Assembly (NCBI GenBank): GCA_009761415.1
Contig: QUOL01000010.1
Location: 1,178,001 to 1,242,000 of the forward strand
Source of the DNA: Sarcomyxa edulis
Taxonomy: Eukaryota; Basidiomycota; Agaricomycetes; Agaricales; Mycenaceae
DNA: 64,000 nt
Reading direction: 5' to 3'
Positions 12,002 through 27,716 of this stretch are shown here, in pieces. The notes under the pieces were generated by a model, which searched no databases, was not told the DNA's origin, and saw only the letters and a program-made list of their open reading frames with translations. Positions within the stretch are counted from its first letter, which is position 1, and the number at the start of each line of letters is the position of its first letter. The position numbers and the translations under genes are program-made.

Positions 12002-14677
12002 TCAAGATGAATTCGTGGACATCGAGTTAGTGTCCGTAACGCCCCATACAATGACACCCGCGTCGATTTCAATCATCCTAGCTGCAACATCGGACATGGG
12101 AGGGCGTTTTGTGGCATCTGAATACCAACATTCCTGCATAAGTTGCCAGAGTTCATCGGATAGCTGGACCTCGTCTGGTTTCGTCGGCATCTTCTTCAAC
12201 ACGACGACGTCGTGTATAACGGAGGCATCGCGTTTTCTATAGCTGAATGGATGTTTTCCTGTCAAGAGCTCCAAGATAGCCATAGCGAAGGAGTATGTAT
12301 CTGATGGCATAGTGGGCGATGTAACAGCGCCTTGGATGAGTTCGGGAGCTAGCCACCGAGCACTTCCACACGATGTGAGGGTCGCCGAAGCTGCCATTTC
12401 GGTCACTAGTGGCGCTTCGTGTTAGCTTGCGTTTGGATGCAAGAACAAAATACGGCACCTTCCTCGATGACTTTCGACATTCCAAAGTCACATATGCAAG
12501 CCTTGCCCTGCGGATATTTGTCAGTAAGACCACTGATATCTTGTCAAAAAGAACAAGCGCACCGATGACGAGACAAGGATGTTGGTCTAGCAGACATCCG
12601 AGTATGAGTGACGCTTATAAGAGGCTCAGTCCCAGACTCACACATTTCACTTGTTAGGCTATATCAGGAACACGTCAAAGATTCTATTCGACGAAGTAAC
12701 GTACCGTTGCCATGCACCACACCGCAACTATGCAGATATTCGAGTCCCTTTGCTGCTCCAGTCAACTAAAAGAAGCACGATCACAGTACCGCTCAGTAGA
12801 GCGACCTAGATCACAGAGTATACTGTATCTCACAAGACTGATCTTGTTAGCTTCAGGGTATTGTTTGACATATCTGATGACCGAAACCTCAATTCGGAAG
12901 TGTCATGAAGCAGGAATCAACGCACTGTAGTACGTTTCCATTGTCTTGCCAAGGCGAAACCTGCGAGACATAATATGAGCTATAATTGATTTATTGAAGA
13001 AGAGTCGGATTACCATATGGATGTTAAGGCCCAGGTCAGTGACAACTCCGTAGAACGCAAGGATGTGTTCATGAGAAAGTTTTGCCCAAATGTCCATTTC
13101 TTTCTCAAAATGCTAGAGATGACTTGCATAAGCCATTTTGCAGAAAGGAGATGACATGTATCCACCTTTGTTGCTCTAGGATCGTTGGTTTTGATGTTGC
13201 GAAGGGCCTTTAGGGCAACCTGGATAGACGAAGGCGACATGTTGAGTCAGAAACGAGCTAGATCTAGGAGGTACTTACTTTTTCTTCCTGCAGCCATTTC
13301 CCTTGCCAGATATCGCTGAATGTCCCACCTGCGATAGGTAACTCTCCCTATACAACGTCAAGTCATTCGGGGAACATCAATAGCACAGCAGCCTCTCACC
13401 TCTTTAGTAATTTCGCCGTCGAGAATTCTTATAGAAGGGGGTATCCCAGTATCTCTGTGGAGGCTGATCAAGCTCCGCTGCAATTCGAGGTATCGCTGAC
13501 TATCCTGGGGACCAGGAGTGAGGTCTCGAGGACTGGGCAGAGAGTCTCGAGGACTAGGCAGAGGTGATGTATATCTAATGGTCGAATAGAGCAGTTCGTT
13601 TCGATGCGATCGCAAACGACGTAGTTCCTGTAATGTATCGTCAGGACATACTATGAAAGAGAACGCAGTGCCGGACAACCCTACCTTCTGACCTTCATAC
13701 ATAAAGGTCTCTGCAACATGTTCACCGGCATTCTGCATTTCAACAACATTTCGGAGCTCGTTTGTGCTTGTCAGGATATTGTGAAGGAGATCGCGTAATT
13801 CCGCTGAGTTGCTTCGATGCTCTGCATGACCATTGAGAATGGTGCTATGGGTAATGATTTGTGCATTGATCTGTAAAAGAGGGGTATATGAGAAGTCTCC
13901 CGAGGCATCGGTGAGAATGCACCTCACATTGAATCGATCTACTATGGTGCTTAGATCTGCAGTGCATCGATCCAGTCCTTCTTCGATCTGCGCGTACTTC
14001 ACTATACTTTCCTATTAGTATGCTACGCAATTTGTGGCAAAGACACGCACCGAAACATGCAACGCGACTGTAGCCGGAAAAAGTCCTGACACGTTTGACA
14101 ATCCTTTCGAGACCACTGCACGCATATTACTGCTTAACGTGTATATGCCTTGATAGATATTACTAGAACATACGGTGTGACTTCATCCACAGCCTGCTGT
14201 AGATCCGATCCTTCAAGGCGGTGTGCATGCTCACTGAATGCCGCCAAAAGCTGGGAACATTTGTTTGCTAGTATATGAGATTTCCTCTAAATCAGGGGGT
14301 ACGTGAATGCCGATCAAGTTATACTGCTGAAGATCAAGATGTGCGCACCTTTTGCACTTTGACCTGATGGCAACACTCGACGATATCTTGGAGGACAATG
14401 ACGATCGTACCCACGTACGGGACACCCGAGAGAGAGCCAGCGATTTCTAGGGCACCTAGTGAAGACCTGATAAGATGATGCATGCCAGTCATCCGTGATA
14501 ATGGCTTCAACGGCACTGTATATATAAAGTGGGAATGCTGTAGAGGTCCTTCCGTTCCAATACTCCAGACAATGCTGTATAAATTGCACTGTTATCGATT
14601 AGGATACTTGACACCATATGGATAAGGCGGCGCTTAACCGGGCGCTTGAGCTTGAGCATCTTCAAGGTCATCTTCAT
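12002..14677 (-). CDS. MLKL-like four-helix domain plus TKL-type kinase, predicted pseudokinase
   Basis: Seventeen exons give one 595-aa frame: 14639-14677, 14349-14588, 14174-14286, 14051-14115, 13928-14001, 13685-13870, 13400-13627, 13279-13347, 13166-13219, 13014-13112, 12926-12960, 12834-12873, 12705-12765, 12642-12649, 12563-12586, 12459-12507, 12002-12405. Residues about 55-180 match the helical adaptor domain related to the MLKL N-terminus (LSGVPYVG then paired helices). A helical linker follows. The kinase domain starts near 316: glycine loop GGTFSDIWQG, VALK Lys342, alpha-C Glu361, DFG 452-454, APE 481-483. The catalytic loop reads HGN (432-434) where active kinases have HRD or HGD, while K436 and N439 are kept, so loss of the catalytic base is predicted. 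A membrane or cell-death signalling role is inferred by analogy. The first two exons and the start are the least certain part. Confidence 0.85.
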
Positions 14678-15011
14678 CTTTGCACGACGACGAGCGTCTC
14701 AGGGAACATCTAAGCCGGCTAACTTTTCCGTTCAGCACAAGTACTTGTCTATTTTATCAGACAGATAGAAGCGCGTCTTGGTGGAGATTTGTTATATATG
14801 CTTCGGAGCTGTGAAACATATGTGTAACTCCCAGAGTCACCCATGGACGGTACTGCATTCATAGTATCAGTTCATTGCCATAAGCTGCTGAGGATGGCAC
14901 TTGAATCCTAGACGTTTCCAAAGGCAGACTCCAAGACCGTAGGGACAGACACTGAGATAGCGAGCTAGACATTTTCGAGACACTTCGTTGAGGACAAGTC
15001 GCGCGGCTCTC

Positions 15012-16627
15012 ATGGCTGGACGGCGATCACGAAAACGACGGGCCTCACAAGTTTTCAACGAAACCGAACCCAACGACCAGGAAGTTCCTCAACAGCCCGA
15101 GCCCGAGCTCAAGGAAAGTATAGAAGATGGTCCGGATAGACTTGAGAAGGAGCAGCAGATATGGGATACTATCAGGGAAGAACACTTTGAAGGTAAATTC
15201 GACTTGTTCCCCCCGACTTGGTCTGACTGTTGCTCTTGTTCTAGTGGTCGAGCAGATGCCACTGACATTACACAGACAGTTCGCTTTGTTGCGGGAACTT
15301 GACGAGCAAGCTCATGGTACCCCGCATTTTGAACGTATAGCTATTTGATCTGACTGTCTTTAGCTTACACCACAGACCTTTTACCCACTTTGCAGAGATA
15401 CATTCAGCAACGGCAGTCTATGGCATCTCAGCCTCGAACCACCGAAGAAGATAACAATAGATCCATCGGTGATGCCATGGTCGTTGACTCGGAACCTCAC
15501 GAACAGGACGCTGTTCCTAAACAAGAACGCGCGTCAACACCTCCTCGTACCACCGCTGCTTTAGTTATACCCAATGGCACCCCTAGCTCATCGCGTGCTC
15601 GAGAATCTGCGTCTCCTAGCAAAGCAGGTCTCATAACCCCTCTGAGGAAGGTTCAGACCGCCTCTATATCCACTCCCCGAACCCCCACCCCAATGGGTAT
15701 ACCTCCAGAACGCGTGAAGCCTCCAGAAACTACACGAGAAATGCTGTCGCATATCGCATGGCTCACAGAAGAACTCCAACGAGCATCTCGCGAAAAGGTC
15801 AATCTCGCGAAAGCTGCAACTGACTCTGTAGGTCTTTAGTGTGACTTTCTCCGTAAAGTCATCAAACTCATGTTTCACACATCGAGTAGGTCGACCGACA
15901 TATCCGCCTTCTCGACCAAGCGATCAAAGAGCAGGAAGCAGTCATTTCTGTGGGTGTACAGTCGGGCACACATCCAGCCGCTATTCTTCTGCCTGATCTC
16001 GTTGTTCCGAGATGGGGACGTCCGTCACGCCACACACATAGTCCGATACCTGGTGATGAAGCTGGTGAAGTATCTGATCAGGGCAACAATGGTGACGATG
16101 AGAATGGTGCGACATTAGGTATTGTTGCTTCAGGCGCTCCACCTGAGGGAGCTCGTACTCGTCCGAGACGGAGGGCGAGATGGCACAAGAAGCCAGTGAA
16201 GAAAAAGCCAGAGCAGGAGCCCTTGGAGGAAAAGACTCCCAGACGAGGTGTCAGATCATCGTTGAAGATAACGGTTCCTGCCATAACGTCGAGCATACCA
16301 TCTGCTGATATGCCTATCGATCCAAACGAGCCTCGATATTGTTTCTGCAATCAAGTGTCGTATGGCGATGTGAGCCAGCGTTACATTGTCACTTGTCGTC
16401 TTGTTCCGTTCACTGACAGGCGTTTTGTTAGATGGTCGCTTGTGACAATCCTGATTGTGAACGAGAATGGGTGAGTATATTTGATATCTGCGTCAAACAT
16501 CATTTTAATCATTTGCCGTCCTTAGTTCCATCTTGGTTGCGTTGATATGACAGAAGCCCCCAAAGCAAAAAAGAAATGGTACTGTAGGGAGTGTGCAGCC
16601 ACGACTACGAGCCGGAGACGGAAGTAG
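15012..16627 (+). CDS. ING-family PHD-finger chromatin protein
   Basis: Exons 15012-15192, 15245-15316, 15364-15827, 15890-16369, 16432-16470 and 16526-16627 encode 445 aa. The N-terminal part (about 40-100) has the ING-type helical region ending in a stretch that reads DLLPTLQRYI. The C-terminus carries a PHD finger that begins YCFC and ends WYCREC, with the ING signature GDMVACDNPDC and WFHLGC. ING proteins read H3K4 methylation and sit in histone acetyltransferase (NuA4) or deacetylase (Rpd3) complexes. Which of the yeast proteins Yng1, Yng2 or Pho23 it matches cannot be told here. The PHD is split over three exons, with introns in GD|MV and EW|FH. The middle is basic and low complexity. 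Confidence 0.92.
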
Positions 16628-16730
16628 ATGGTCATTACAGGAAATTCTACATGGTAATACATATGTAATCTCATAGCTTGTAAATGTAATAGTGTACAGA
16701 GAGCATAATTCAAGTGAGAGAGTTGGGAAG

Positions 16731-18476
16731 TTAATCAGACGAGACCGTCATGTTCAATTTGTTGGCAAGGATTTCCATGTAAACATCTAGTCATCCGTAA
16801 GCATGATGTATGGCCGGAAGGTCGAAAAGTAGAGTTCACCTGTCTCGTGTCGCAGATTCCAGTATTCGGCTAGGAGCTCATTCAACTCAGCCTCGCTTTT
16901 CTTGAGGTGCTCCGCCATCTAGGAAAGAGCATTAATGTCAAGTCAAAGATAAGTCCAGAATATATATTGACCTTTGTTTCGATCTCGAAAGCCTCAGATC
17001 TCAACTCCTCCATTTGCTTATCGTTGTCCCGTCGTTCTAATGCCATCTCGTCGTATTCACGCTGTAATCGGTCGATAGTCTTTTGACTAGTGAGCTTCTT
17101 GTCCTCAGCGTGCCGTTGTGCACGCTCGAGCTTCTCAGTAGCATTAGAAAGTTGATTTGCAACGCGCTGTGGTTGTACTTGAGTAGATGCATGCAAAGCA
17201 AAATGCGTCGACGTGCCTTTTGTCTTTGTGACAGTTCGTTCCTCTCAATCTGCTTGCCGTCGAGGCTATCTTTGAGTTCTGCCAATTCCTTCTGGGAAAC
17301 TTCGAGGAGGTGCACTTCTTTCTCCGTAGTCTGGAGCTGCTCCACACAGTTGCGGACGTCCTATGGCGGGATATGAGGTCTGTATCTTTCGCAGCAAGGT
17401 CACGACATACTTTTTCGATATTCAACAACGCGGATATCTTTGCCTGGAGATCTCGAGCCTTGGCTTCGTTCATGGCTACAGTCTTCTTGTCCTCTGCGAG
17501 GGTCGTTGTGAGGGTGGCTATGGTTCGTTTGACACGCTCTGGTGATTGGACAATACGAGAGCGTGTTCGGGAGATGGTATCCTGTATACTTTTGATCTCG
17601 TCTGTTATAGCTCCCTGGAATAATCAATACTACAGCCACTATCGATAGATATGGTACATACCTTGCGTTTATTAAGTGCACTCTTCTCTGCCTTCAGCTG
17701 TTCAACTTCTTGTACTGCGGCTGTCTGAGATTCCTTCGTCGCAAATAAGCGAGCTCGTATGTTGCTGTTCTCTTTTCGCAGTTGTTCACATCTGGGTTCG
17801 TCTTCTGCAATCTTGGCTCTAGAAGGGGATATTTGAGTAAGGTCAATGCATTCTTGATTTCGTGACAGGACTCACTCCATCAGTTCTATCGTGTGTTGGA
17901 GATCGGCGAGCTCTCGTGAGATCTGCTCTCGTTGTACGTTCATGGTATCTGCACGCTCCCGAAGCTCTTTCACAAAGGGGGTACACCATTCCTCAGTGAA
18001 CTTGACTAGGTTGATAAAAGCGGCGAGCAATGTCAAGGTTCGGTTTTTGTCCGGATGAGATATGTCTTTTCCACTAAAGTCCTCGACTCTGGCGGCCTGA
18101 GCAAAACGATTCCTGTGCCTTGAATCTCAACTACAAGTAACCATAGTAGCAGCAACGATACGCACAGATGAAAGACTAGCATACTTTGTTTGAGCGCAGG
18201 CGCGTACAGATCCTTGAAAAGCGTGAATACACGCGATTTGTAGCGTTGAACGGGACATACCTGGTCATATTCTACTAAGGAAAGGGAGTTTTGCACCGGA
18301 ACACGAAAACTGTCGGGTGTAAGACCTGTAAGTTGTTCGAGAAATATGCAGTAAATGCCTTCCACGAAGTCGGGGGTTGGCATCATAAGCTGTTGCTCGC
18401 TGACGGAGATTCCCCAGGCAGACAAGGCGAGAATAATCTCGGAGGGTTTCATGACTGGGAACATGCCTTTCCCCAT
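16731..18476 (-). CDS. NUF2: kinetochore protein Nuf2
   Basis: Exons 18261-18476, 18166-18212, 17876-18112, 17662-17818, 17411-17614, 17217-17360, 16972-17166, 16840-16918 and 16731-16786 encode 444 aa. The N-terminus has the Nuf2 calponin-homology signature (FPVMKPSEIILALSAWGISV, then PTPDFVEGIY) and the segment RVEDFSGKDISHPDKNR. The remainder is continuous coiled coil. Nuf2 pairs with Ndc80 in the outer-kinetochore complex that binds microtubules. Intron 6 (17167-17216) starts with GC: without it the frame stops, and with it the coiled coil continues, so a GC-AG intron is required. The start ATG at 18476 begins MGKGMFPVM. The gene is divergent from the RecQ gene, 130 bp apart. Confidence 0.93.
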
Positions 18477-18606
18477 GATGGGCGTCTTGAGGAAAGAAGG
18501 AGAGTTTTTGAAGATTACCAAGTTATGCTTTTGGACGCGATCAGCTGAGTGAACGTGTCTGTTTATTTCAATTTCACCCGAGTTACGACCTCTCCTTCAA
18601 ACCACC
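18477..18606. promoter_or_regulatory. shared divergent promoter NUF2 / RecQ
   Basis: Only 130 bp separate the two start codons, so both promoters and 5' UTRs must overlap here. No specific binding site is recognised. The pairing of a mitotic gene with a recombination helicase suggests shared cell-cycle control, which is an inference. Confidence 0.5.
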
Positions 18607-21600
18607 ATGTCAACCCTCAAAACGAATCTGGGAGAGGTCCTACGCAAGAAAATCAACAATCTCGTCCTTCCTTCGCTATCTGCTTCAACCTCTTCCGCAT
18701 CAAAGGTCTCTCTCACTTCGTCCAGCTTCCGTTTGAATCTACTCACTTCATATATGTACAGGCAAAGTTCAAACCAGCGGTAGCATCGTCCTCCACCCCA
18801 AACTCAAAGGGTACGCATACCTTTTCAACGTACTCTTGTAGTGACTGAGGCTCGTGTATAGTCACCAGGTCGTCTCCGTCCACCGGTCTTCCGTCCTTTT
18901 CTACTCCAGGTTTCGGCAGAAACAAACCCATTCCCTCCAAACGTGATATAATAGTCATTTCCAGTGGCTCTTCATCTTCGAGTTTAGGACATATTCCCGT
19001 CAAACGGACGTCGTCTGATCCATCTTTCACCTCTGAACCTTCGCCGCCTAAACGCTACAAGAGAGAGTCACTAGCAGATAAGGAGAATATCTTCCAGAAC
19101 GATGCCAAACTCAGGAACAAGGGTAAAGGAAAAGCCAAGGCTGTCTCTCGACCTCCCGACTCAGACGACGATGAACCCTGGCAGAAGATGGAATTGCCCG
19201 TTGATCTCAACCCGTTCGCGAAACTCAATAGGGATTACCCCGCACCGAACCCTCCTCCTGCTCTGCCGTCGACGGAACACTCTAAGCTCCTTTCTGTATG
19301 TTCTACTCCATTGCTCTTTCTTCTTTCATTGACATTGCTGTAGAAACCCACTACGGTTCTCGAAGATTACTTGTGCTCGATGCAGGAATGTCAAGAGCTA
19401 CTTTCCAACAATACTGTCGAGCAAACTAGGCGGCTCGACAAGAATGTGGATGAGGATGGTCATCGCATTCTCCAGTAAATTTCATATTCTAGCAACCTCG
19501 TCGTCGCCCTAGCTGATAACCATTATGTAGGGATGCTATCAATGCCCGACTGGCTGACATTAAAGAGATCCTTCAAGCGCGCAAATACAAGGCTGCAAAT
19601 ACCCAACCGGAGTCTGTCCGTAATCCTTTCAGCCGGCCGACTGCTTTGTCTCCTTGTAAGCCTCCTGCGGCTGCTTCGATCTCTGCTACCTCCTGCTCGG
19701 AGTCTAGGATCTTTGCGGAATCGTCAATGGTAGAAGAGAGTTCAGGAACCGGTGGACGCAGCAGTACCTCGGTTCAAACTCGGGCTTCTGGGGACCTCGT
19801 ACACCAAGTAAACGCCCCAGTCAGTGAAGACAATGAAGATGACGAATACCCCGTCGCAGATAGCGAGATGGACATGTGGGATCAGATTGACGAAGTTCCT
19901 CTCGAGGAATTCGAAGATACAACTCTCGTTGGATCGTCCAGTTCAGTCGCATCTCGTTCCGTCCCCGCTGCACCCGCGCTTACGGCCGAGGAATCCACAA
20001 GCGCATCTCTTGAATTGAAGAAGACTCCTTATTATCCGGAGATCAAGCGTAACCTCACAGACGTTTTCTCGTTAGAGGAATTCAGAAAGCACCAATTGGA
20101 GGCCATTACTGCCACTATGGCCGGACATGATGTGTTTGTTCTCATGCCTACTGGAGGGGGAAAGAGCCTATGCTTCCAGCTCCCTGCAGTCTGCAAGACC
20201 GGCAAGACGAAAGGCGTAACGATAGTAGTCTCACCTCTGATCGCTCTCATGACTGATCAAGTTATCGCACTGAAGAACAAAGGAGTTGACGCCGTATCGT
20301 GGAATTCAGAGGCCAGCAGAGATGATATATCGAGCCGTATGGCTGCTGCTCGCAAACCGAGTATGATGTACGTTACGCCAGAGGGTCTTAAGGAGAGTGG
20401 CCACCTCAAAAGCGTTCTATCGAAGCTTTATCGAAACAACGAATTGGCCAGATTTGTGATCGATGAGGCTCATTGTATCTCAACGTGGGGACGCGATTTC
20501 CGAGAAGCTGTAAGTGTTCGTTGTTTTAACAGGGTCCGTGATGATTGATTTGCATTACATAGTACACTGAACTCCACAGTCTCCGCGAAGACTTTCCGGA
20601 GGTTCCTATCATTGCTCTGACCGCCACCGCTAACGAAAAGACAATAACAGATATCAAACTTCGTCTCAACCTTCGAGATTGTAAAACCTTTATCCAATCA
20701 TTCAACCGTCCTAATCTCACTTATGTCATGCGCGACAAACCTGCGAAATACGAAGAGCTTGTTCGGGAGATTGCTACCTTTATACAGGAAAATCATACAT
20801 CTGCAACGGGAGTCATATACTGTCTTTCCCGACGTGATTGTGAGAATATGGCCGCGAAGCTGAGAGATTCGTACGGCTTGAAGGCGCAGCATTATCATGC
20901 TGGGATGGAGGTGAAGGAGAAAGAAGAAGCTCAAGCGAATTGGCAACGTGGGGTCTGCCATATCATTGTTGCCACGGTCAGTGGCACGGCAGTGCTATCC
21001 ATATATCATGCATTTATTGATCGTGATTCCTGATAGATCGCTTTTGGGATGGGTATCGACAAGGCTGATGGTATGTTCTTTCTGTGCCACTCAACCCTAG
21101 CTGACTGTGCGTATAGTGCGGTTCGTCATTCATTCTTCCTTGCCCAAGTCTCTAGACGGGTGAGTGCATGCTTGCGTATCTCGTTCATTGGTACCATTTT
21201 TTGACCTTGTGTATTTAGGTACTACCAAGAAACTGGACGTGCAGGCAGAGACGGAAAGCCGGCAGATTGTGTCATGTGTAAGTTGCGTGGCTCGAGTGCA
21301 AACGCATCATGCTAACCTTAGACAGTCTATGCTCCCAAGGACTGGTTCCAACTCAGCAAGATGATTTGGTCTCCGAAAGATAAAGATAAACCCACCACAG
21401 AAGAAGAAAAACAACGTCAAGCTGAAGGTCTCAGTGCCGTGGTTCAATATTATAAGAATAACGTGGAGTGCCGACGCGTGCAACTCCTGCGGTATTTCGA
21501 CGAGGTATTCGATTCAAAGGATTGTCACGGTCGGTGCGACAATTGCAACAACGATGGACCTCTCGTCAAACAAGAGCTCACATCTTGTGCTAAATCGGCC

Positions 21601-22824
21601 ATCATGTTGGTACAAGTGATGAAGGAGCGTGGCGAGCAGATAACGAGGAATATGTGTATTGAGATCTTACGCGGAGCGTCCACCAGACCAATTCGCGATC
21701 GTGCGCACGACAAGTGCCCTCAGTACGGTGAAGCCAAACACCTTTCTCGCGAGACGGTCGAGCGGCTTGTCGATCAACTCCTTTTCCATGATGCACTGAG
21801 GATTATTGCGGTCCAGAAGAATCAATTCCAATACCCGGTCGACTATGTAGAGGTATGTGAACTTTATCAGTTGTTGAAAGCATGACTATTGACCAGCTTT
21901 TCTAAGCTGGGTTTAGCGGCAAATCTGTATCTGACCGGAAAGAAGACAGTCACCATCGAATATCGCAAGGATCCTGGCAAAGGCGGCGCGAGACAACCGA
22001 GAAAGCAACCTATATCGACCGCTTCGAAGCAGCCTGTGTCAAGGGCAAGGACGGCGGAACCAGAAGAGTTTGACGAGCCGATTGAACTATATCAAGAGGA
22101 TTCTCCGGTGCTTTTGGAGGAGGAAGACGATGACATCGTCGAAGTCTCGAGTCCGAAACCGTCCTATCGCCCGACACCAAGAACCATTAGGCCAGAACCC
22201 TCCATCGAGATAATCGAGGATAGCATGCGGGACACACCCGTCACACTTTACCAAGAACTTTGCTCTTTGCGGACACATGTAAGTGACCTGCTTTTTGTTA
22301 GTTGCCTTCCTGACGCTGGAGATCATTGCTAGCTAACGAAAGACATGACCGATGCGCAAGATGCACTAAACGATGTTGTGCTTCAGATGTTGAGTCTGAC
22401 TCCTCCAACAGGTTAGCCATCTTTTCAAATCACGACCAAGTCGTCTGATGCGATTTCTCATAGATTACCATGAATTCAAGAATGTGGTGAAGACTGTCAT
22501 GGAGGACTATGTCAAGGATCCCATCGCTCTAGGGCGTTACGTTGATGACATGTACAAAACCTACGGTCAGTCTATGTTAGAGGTCTGCATCCGGCACAAT
22601 TATTCTATCAATCCGCCACCCAAACCGTAAGTGTCTACAATCACAGACAACAACGCACTCACAGTCGTCTACTTTATAGGTCCACACCAGCCAGAGTGAA
22701 GAAATCGAGTACATCTTTCGATGTGACGGAGCTGCGCGAACGTTTCGACTATCAAAATACGTCGTCGATATCTACGAGCAAAGCATCTGGGTCTGGTGCA
22801 CGAAACTTCAAATTTAAACGGTAG
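18607..22824 (+). CDS. RecQ-family DNA helicase (Sgs1/BLM-like)
   Basis: Fourteen exons (18607-18705, 18762-18810, 18862-19295, 19344-19474, 19531-20509, 20563-20976, 21037-21070, 21117-21159, 21219-21277, 21326-21852, 21907-22278, 22333-22411, 22464-22626, 22680-22824) give 1175 aa. The acidic, Ser-rich N-terminus (about 430 aa) is typical of the eukaryotic long RecQs. The helicase core has motif I MPTGGGKS (about 443), DEAH (about 549), TATA in motif III, FGMGIDK, and motif VI QETGRAGRDG. The RQC zinc site follows (CRRVQLLRYF then CHGRCDNC) with a winged-helix region ending near YPVDYVE. An HRDC domain is not clearly recognisable in the tail. It would unwind recombination intermediates in the nucleus. 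Assignment to Sgs1/BLM is by length and architecture. Confidence 0.94.
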
Positions 22825-23020
22825 CAAAGGTTTGATCTGGATGTTGATTAGTTGGTATTACCCTTGGATAAATTTACGATATACCTCTTGCACTTGTACT
22901 TAGAACCGCTAATTCATAATTTTGTACGCGACTCAGACTTTACGCTTAACCGCGTTGCTCCTATTTCTGTCTCGAGATCTTGCACGTTCGCCACTTATCG
23001 CCCAACAATCTACATATAGC

Positions 23021-25657
<2,637 letters not shown>

Positions 25658-25822
25658 AGAAAGCATTATAAAGACAGTACAAAACATGGACAGTTAGAGT
25701 ATAGTAATGGTATAAAGAGGGTAAAATTGTATGTACTTTCACGGTAGGGAGTGAGCTAAGTATATAAACACTTGTCTTGTAAATCTGCGAGGCGCTCGTT
25801 GTAGATGTACATCTCTCTAGAT

Positions 25823-27471
25823 TTATATGTGATCTAATGCAAACTGCTCATCTGCAAAAATGACATCCGTTCTGATGACCATCTCTAGTGTGGCGTCGGA
25901 ATGGGATTTCTTCCCGCTGTTCAGCCAGATCCATTTCACACCGACATGATATGCTACGGCAGGCCCCCAACGTTGATTGAGTAGGTCAGTAGGATCCGAC
26001 CAGCCAGGCCATTCGAAGTAACGTGGTGTGCCGTGCAGACAGTTGCTATTAATTTATTCAGGAAAGCGCAAACAACAAGGCGTAGAGATACGCACAAATG
26101 TAGAAGCTTGGGCAAGACCACATCGCCCCATTGTGGCGTGTCTTTGACATTCGACTGGGCCTCCATCTCCTGTTTCTCAGTAATATCGTCTCTCCCCAGT
26201 CCCGTTCCATACATGTTCAGCAGACAACTCGTGACCTCAAAGTCATAACTCAATGGCTCGAATATGTCCGGTCGTCCATCTACGATTGCCCACCAATATC
26301 CTTGATCCCCAAGTTTCACGTCAACATAATGTCCATCATCGCCAGGAGGGCCGTACTTCTGACGGAATGTAGGAGGCGCTAGGGCATCTGGATATTTCCC
26401 GCTTGTATCGGCGCGGTAGATGCTAGAGTCCATAAGACGGAGTACTCGGAGCTTCTCAAGATCGAGAAGCATAATGCAGGAGCAAATTCGGGAGGCCTGG
26501 TGCCACGGTGGGGAGTTTTGGTCTGGGTGGGAGGGCATCACTATCGCCGTGTTGGGCTTCAGTCTTGAAAAGACAAGCCATAATAGCGTTGGGTCTGCGA
26601 CGAACATGGCGTCTGTGTCTACGAATATAGCTTTGGGGACTGTCGGAGGGAGAATCTCGTGTACGAAGAGTTTCATTAGTCCGGCTGCATAAGACTTAAT
26701 GAGTGATCTCAGACGGTAGTATGCATCTGCTGTAAGACTCACGAATACCGGCGGAGTGGTCAGTCACTACTCCTCCTTCGCGCTCGACACGATCCCGCAT
26801 TTGTTCCCATGTCAGTCGATAGAAATATACGCGAACATTGTGTGATGGGTGCGTCACTAGAGATAGGCGTTTCTGAAGGTATTCTTGGGCTGGTTCATCG
26901 CAGATGATGTGAAACTCTGTAGGACTAGTATTGTATAGTATAATAGACTACAAGAGTGTGGATCAGAGACACATACAGGATAGTAAGAGAGTGAGCGACT
27001 CACTTTCATTAAGACGGCACCTTCACTCGCGGAGTCCTCCGAAAACATGATTAAAACAAAGACGACTGGCTCTGCATTAGATGATCCATCTTTATAGATG
27101 GTTACTGTCTCTGTGATAGTAGGTGCGTGTGCAGTGAAGGTTTCTGTGACGGTGGCTGCTGCAGTCGTAATCGTGTAGGTTCGAGTGATTGTCAAAGGCG
27201 ACGCGTCGGCAACATCTACGGCCTCGACGGTTTTTCGATCGTGAAAATTGTCGAGTGAATAGCCTGTTCCTCTGGCAAGGAGGAGGAGACCAAGGAAAGC
27301 TGTTATGACCGCGAGAACGAGAAATTTTCGCCTGCGAGGGGAATACCACCAGCTCAAATATCGTTGGTCGTGTTGGTGTGACGAGTACATTAGTGGGGAA
27401 GCTGAAGTGTCCTCGAATGCCGACGACGACCGCGACGACGACGGCAACGAGAAAGATGTACGACCGGTCAT
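25823..27471 (-). CDS. GT8-like type II membrane glycosyltransferase
   Basis: Exons 27004-27471, 26749-26947, 26096-26684 and 25823-26045 encode 492 aa. A cytosolic Ser-rich tail is followed by one membrane anchor (about residues 50-66) and a Thr-rich stem, the usual Golgi type II layout. The catalytic part has a DxD metal site in FVDTDAM (245-247), PSHPDQNSPPW, a GDQGYWW motif, and a C-terminal FNCLHGTPRYF with an HG motif, all as in family GT8/LARGE-type transferases. Donor and acceptor are unknown. The start codon lies only about 245 bp from the left end of the large mobile element, so the native promoter is probably displaced. Confidence 0.88.
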
Positions 27472-27716
27472 TATAGCAGATCTATTTTCAAATGACAATC
27501 TTCAAGTTGAAATCTAGAGTCGAAGTGACGCTGATCGATGCAACAAATGAGCGCTCTCGTTCTTCAAAGAAAAAGAGAGAGAAAAAAACCTTGTCTGCCC
27601 TGGAGAATGCAGGGATTAAGGGTTAGTAGGTAGATAGACGATGTTGTTAACCAGTGCATCAGTAACAGTTTGAGTCTGTTTGAGCCTGAACCTGAGATCG
27701 GATAAGTGGGTGTGAC

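Noticed and set aside
14287..14348. frameshift in the MLKL-like gene
   Set aside because: The change of frame is explained by a normal 62-bp GT-AG intron, after which the helical domain continues.
14314..14589. 91-codon frame as the N-terminus of the MLKL-like gene
   Set aside because: It leaves the frame of the conserved LSGVPYVG segment, and no intron of reasonable length reconnects it. The exon at 14349-14588 in the other frame was preferred, with some doubt.
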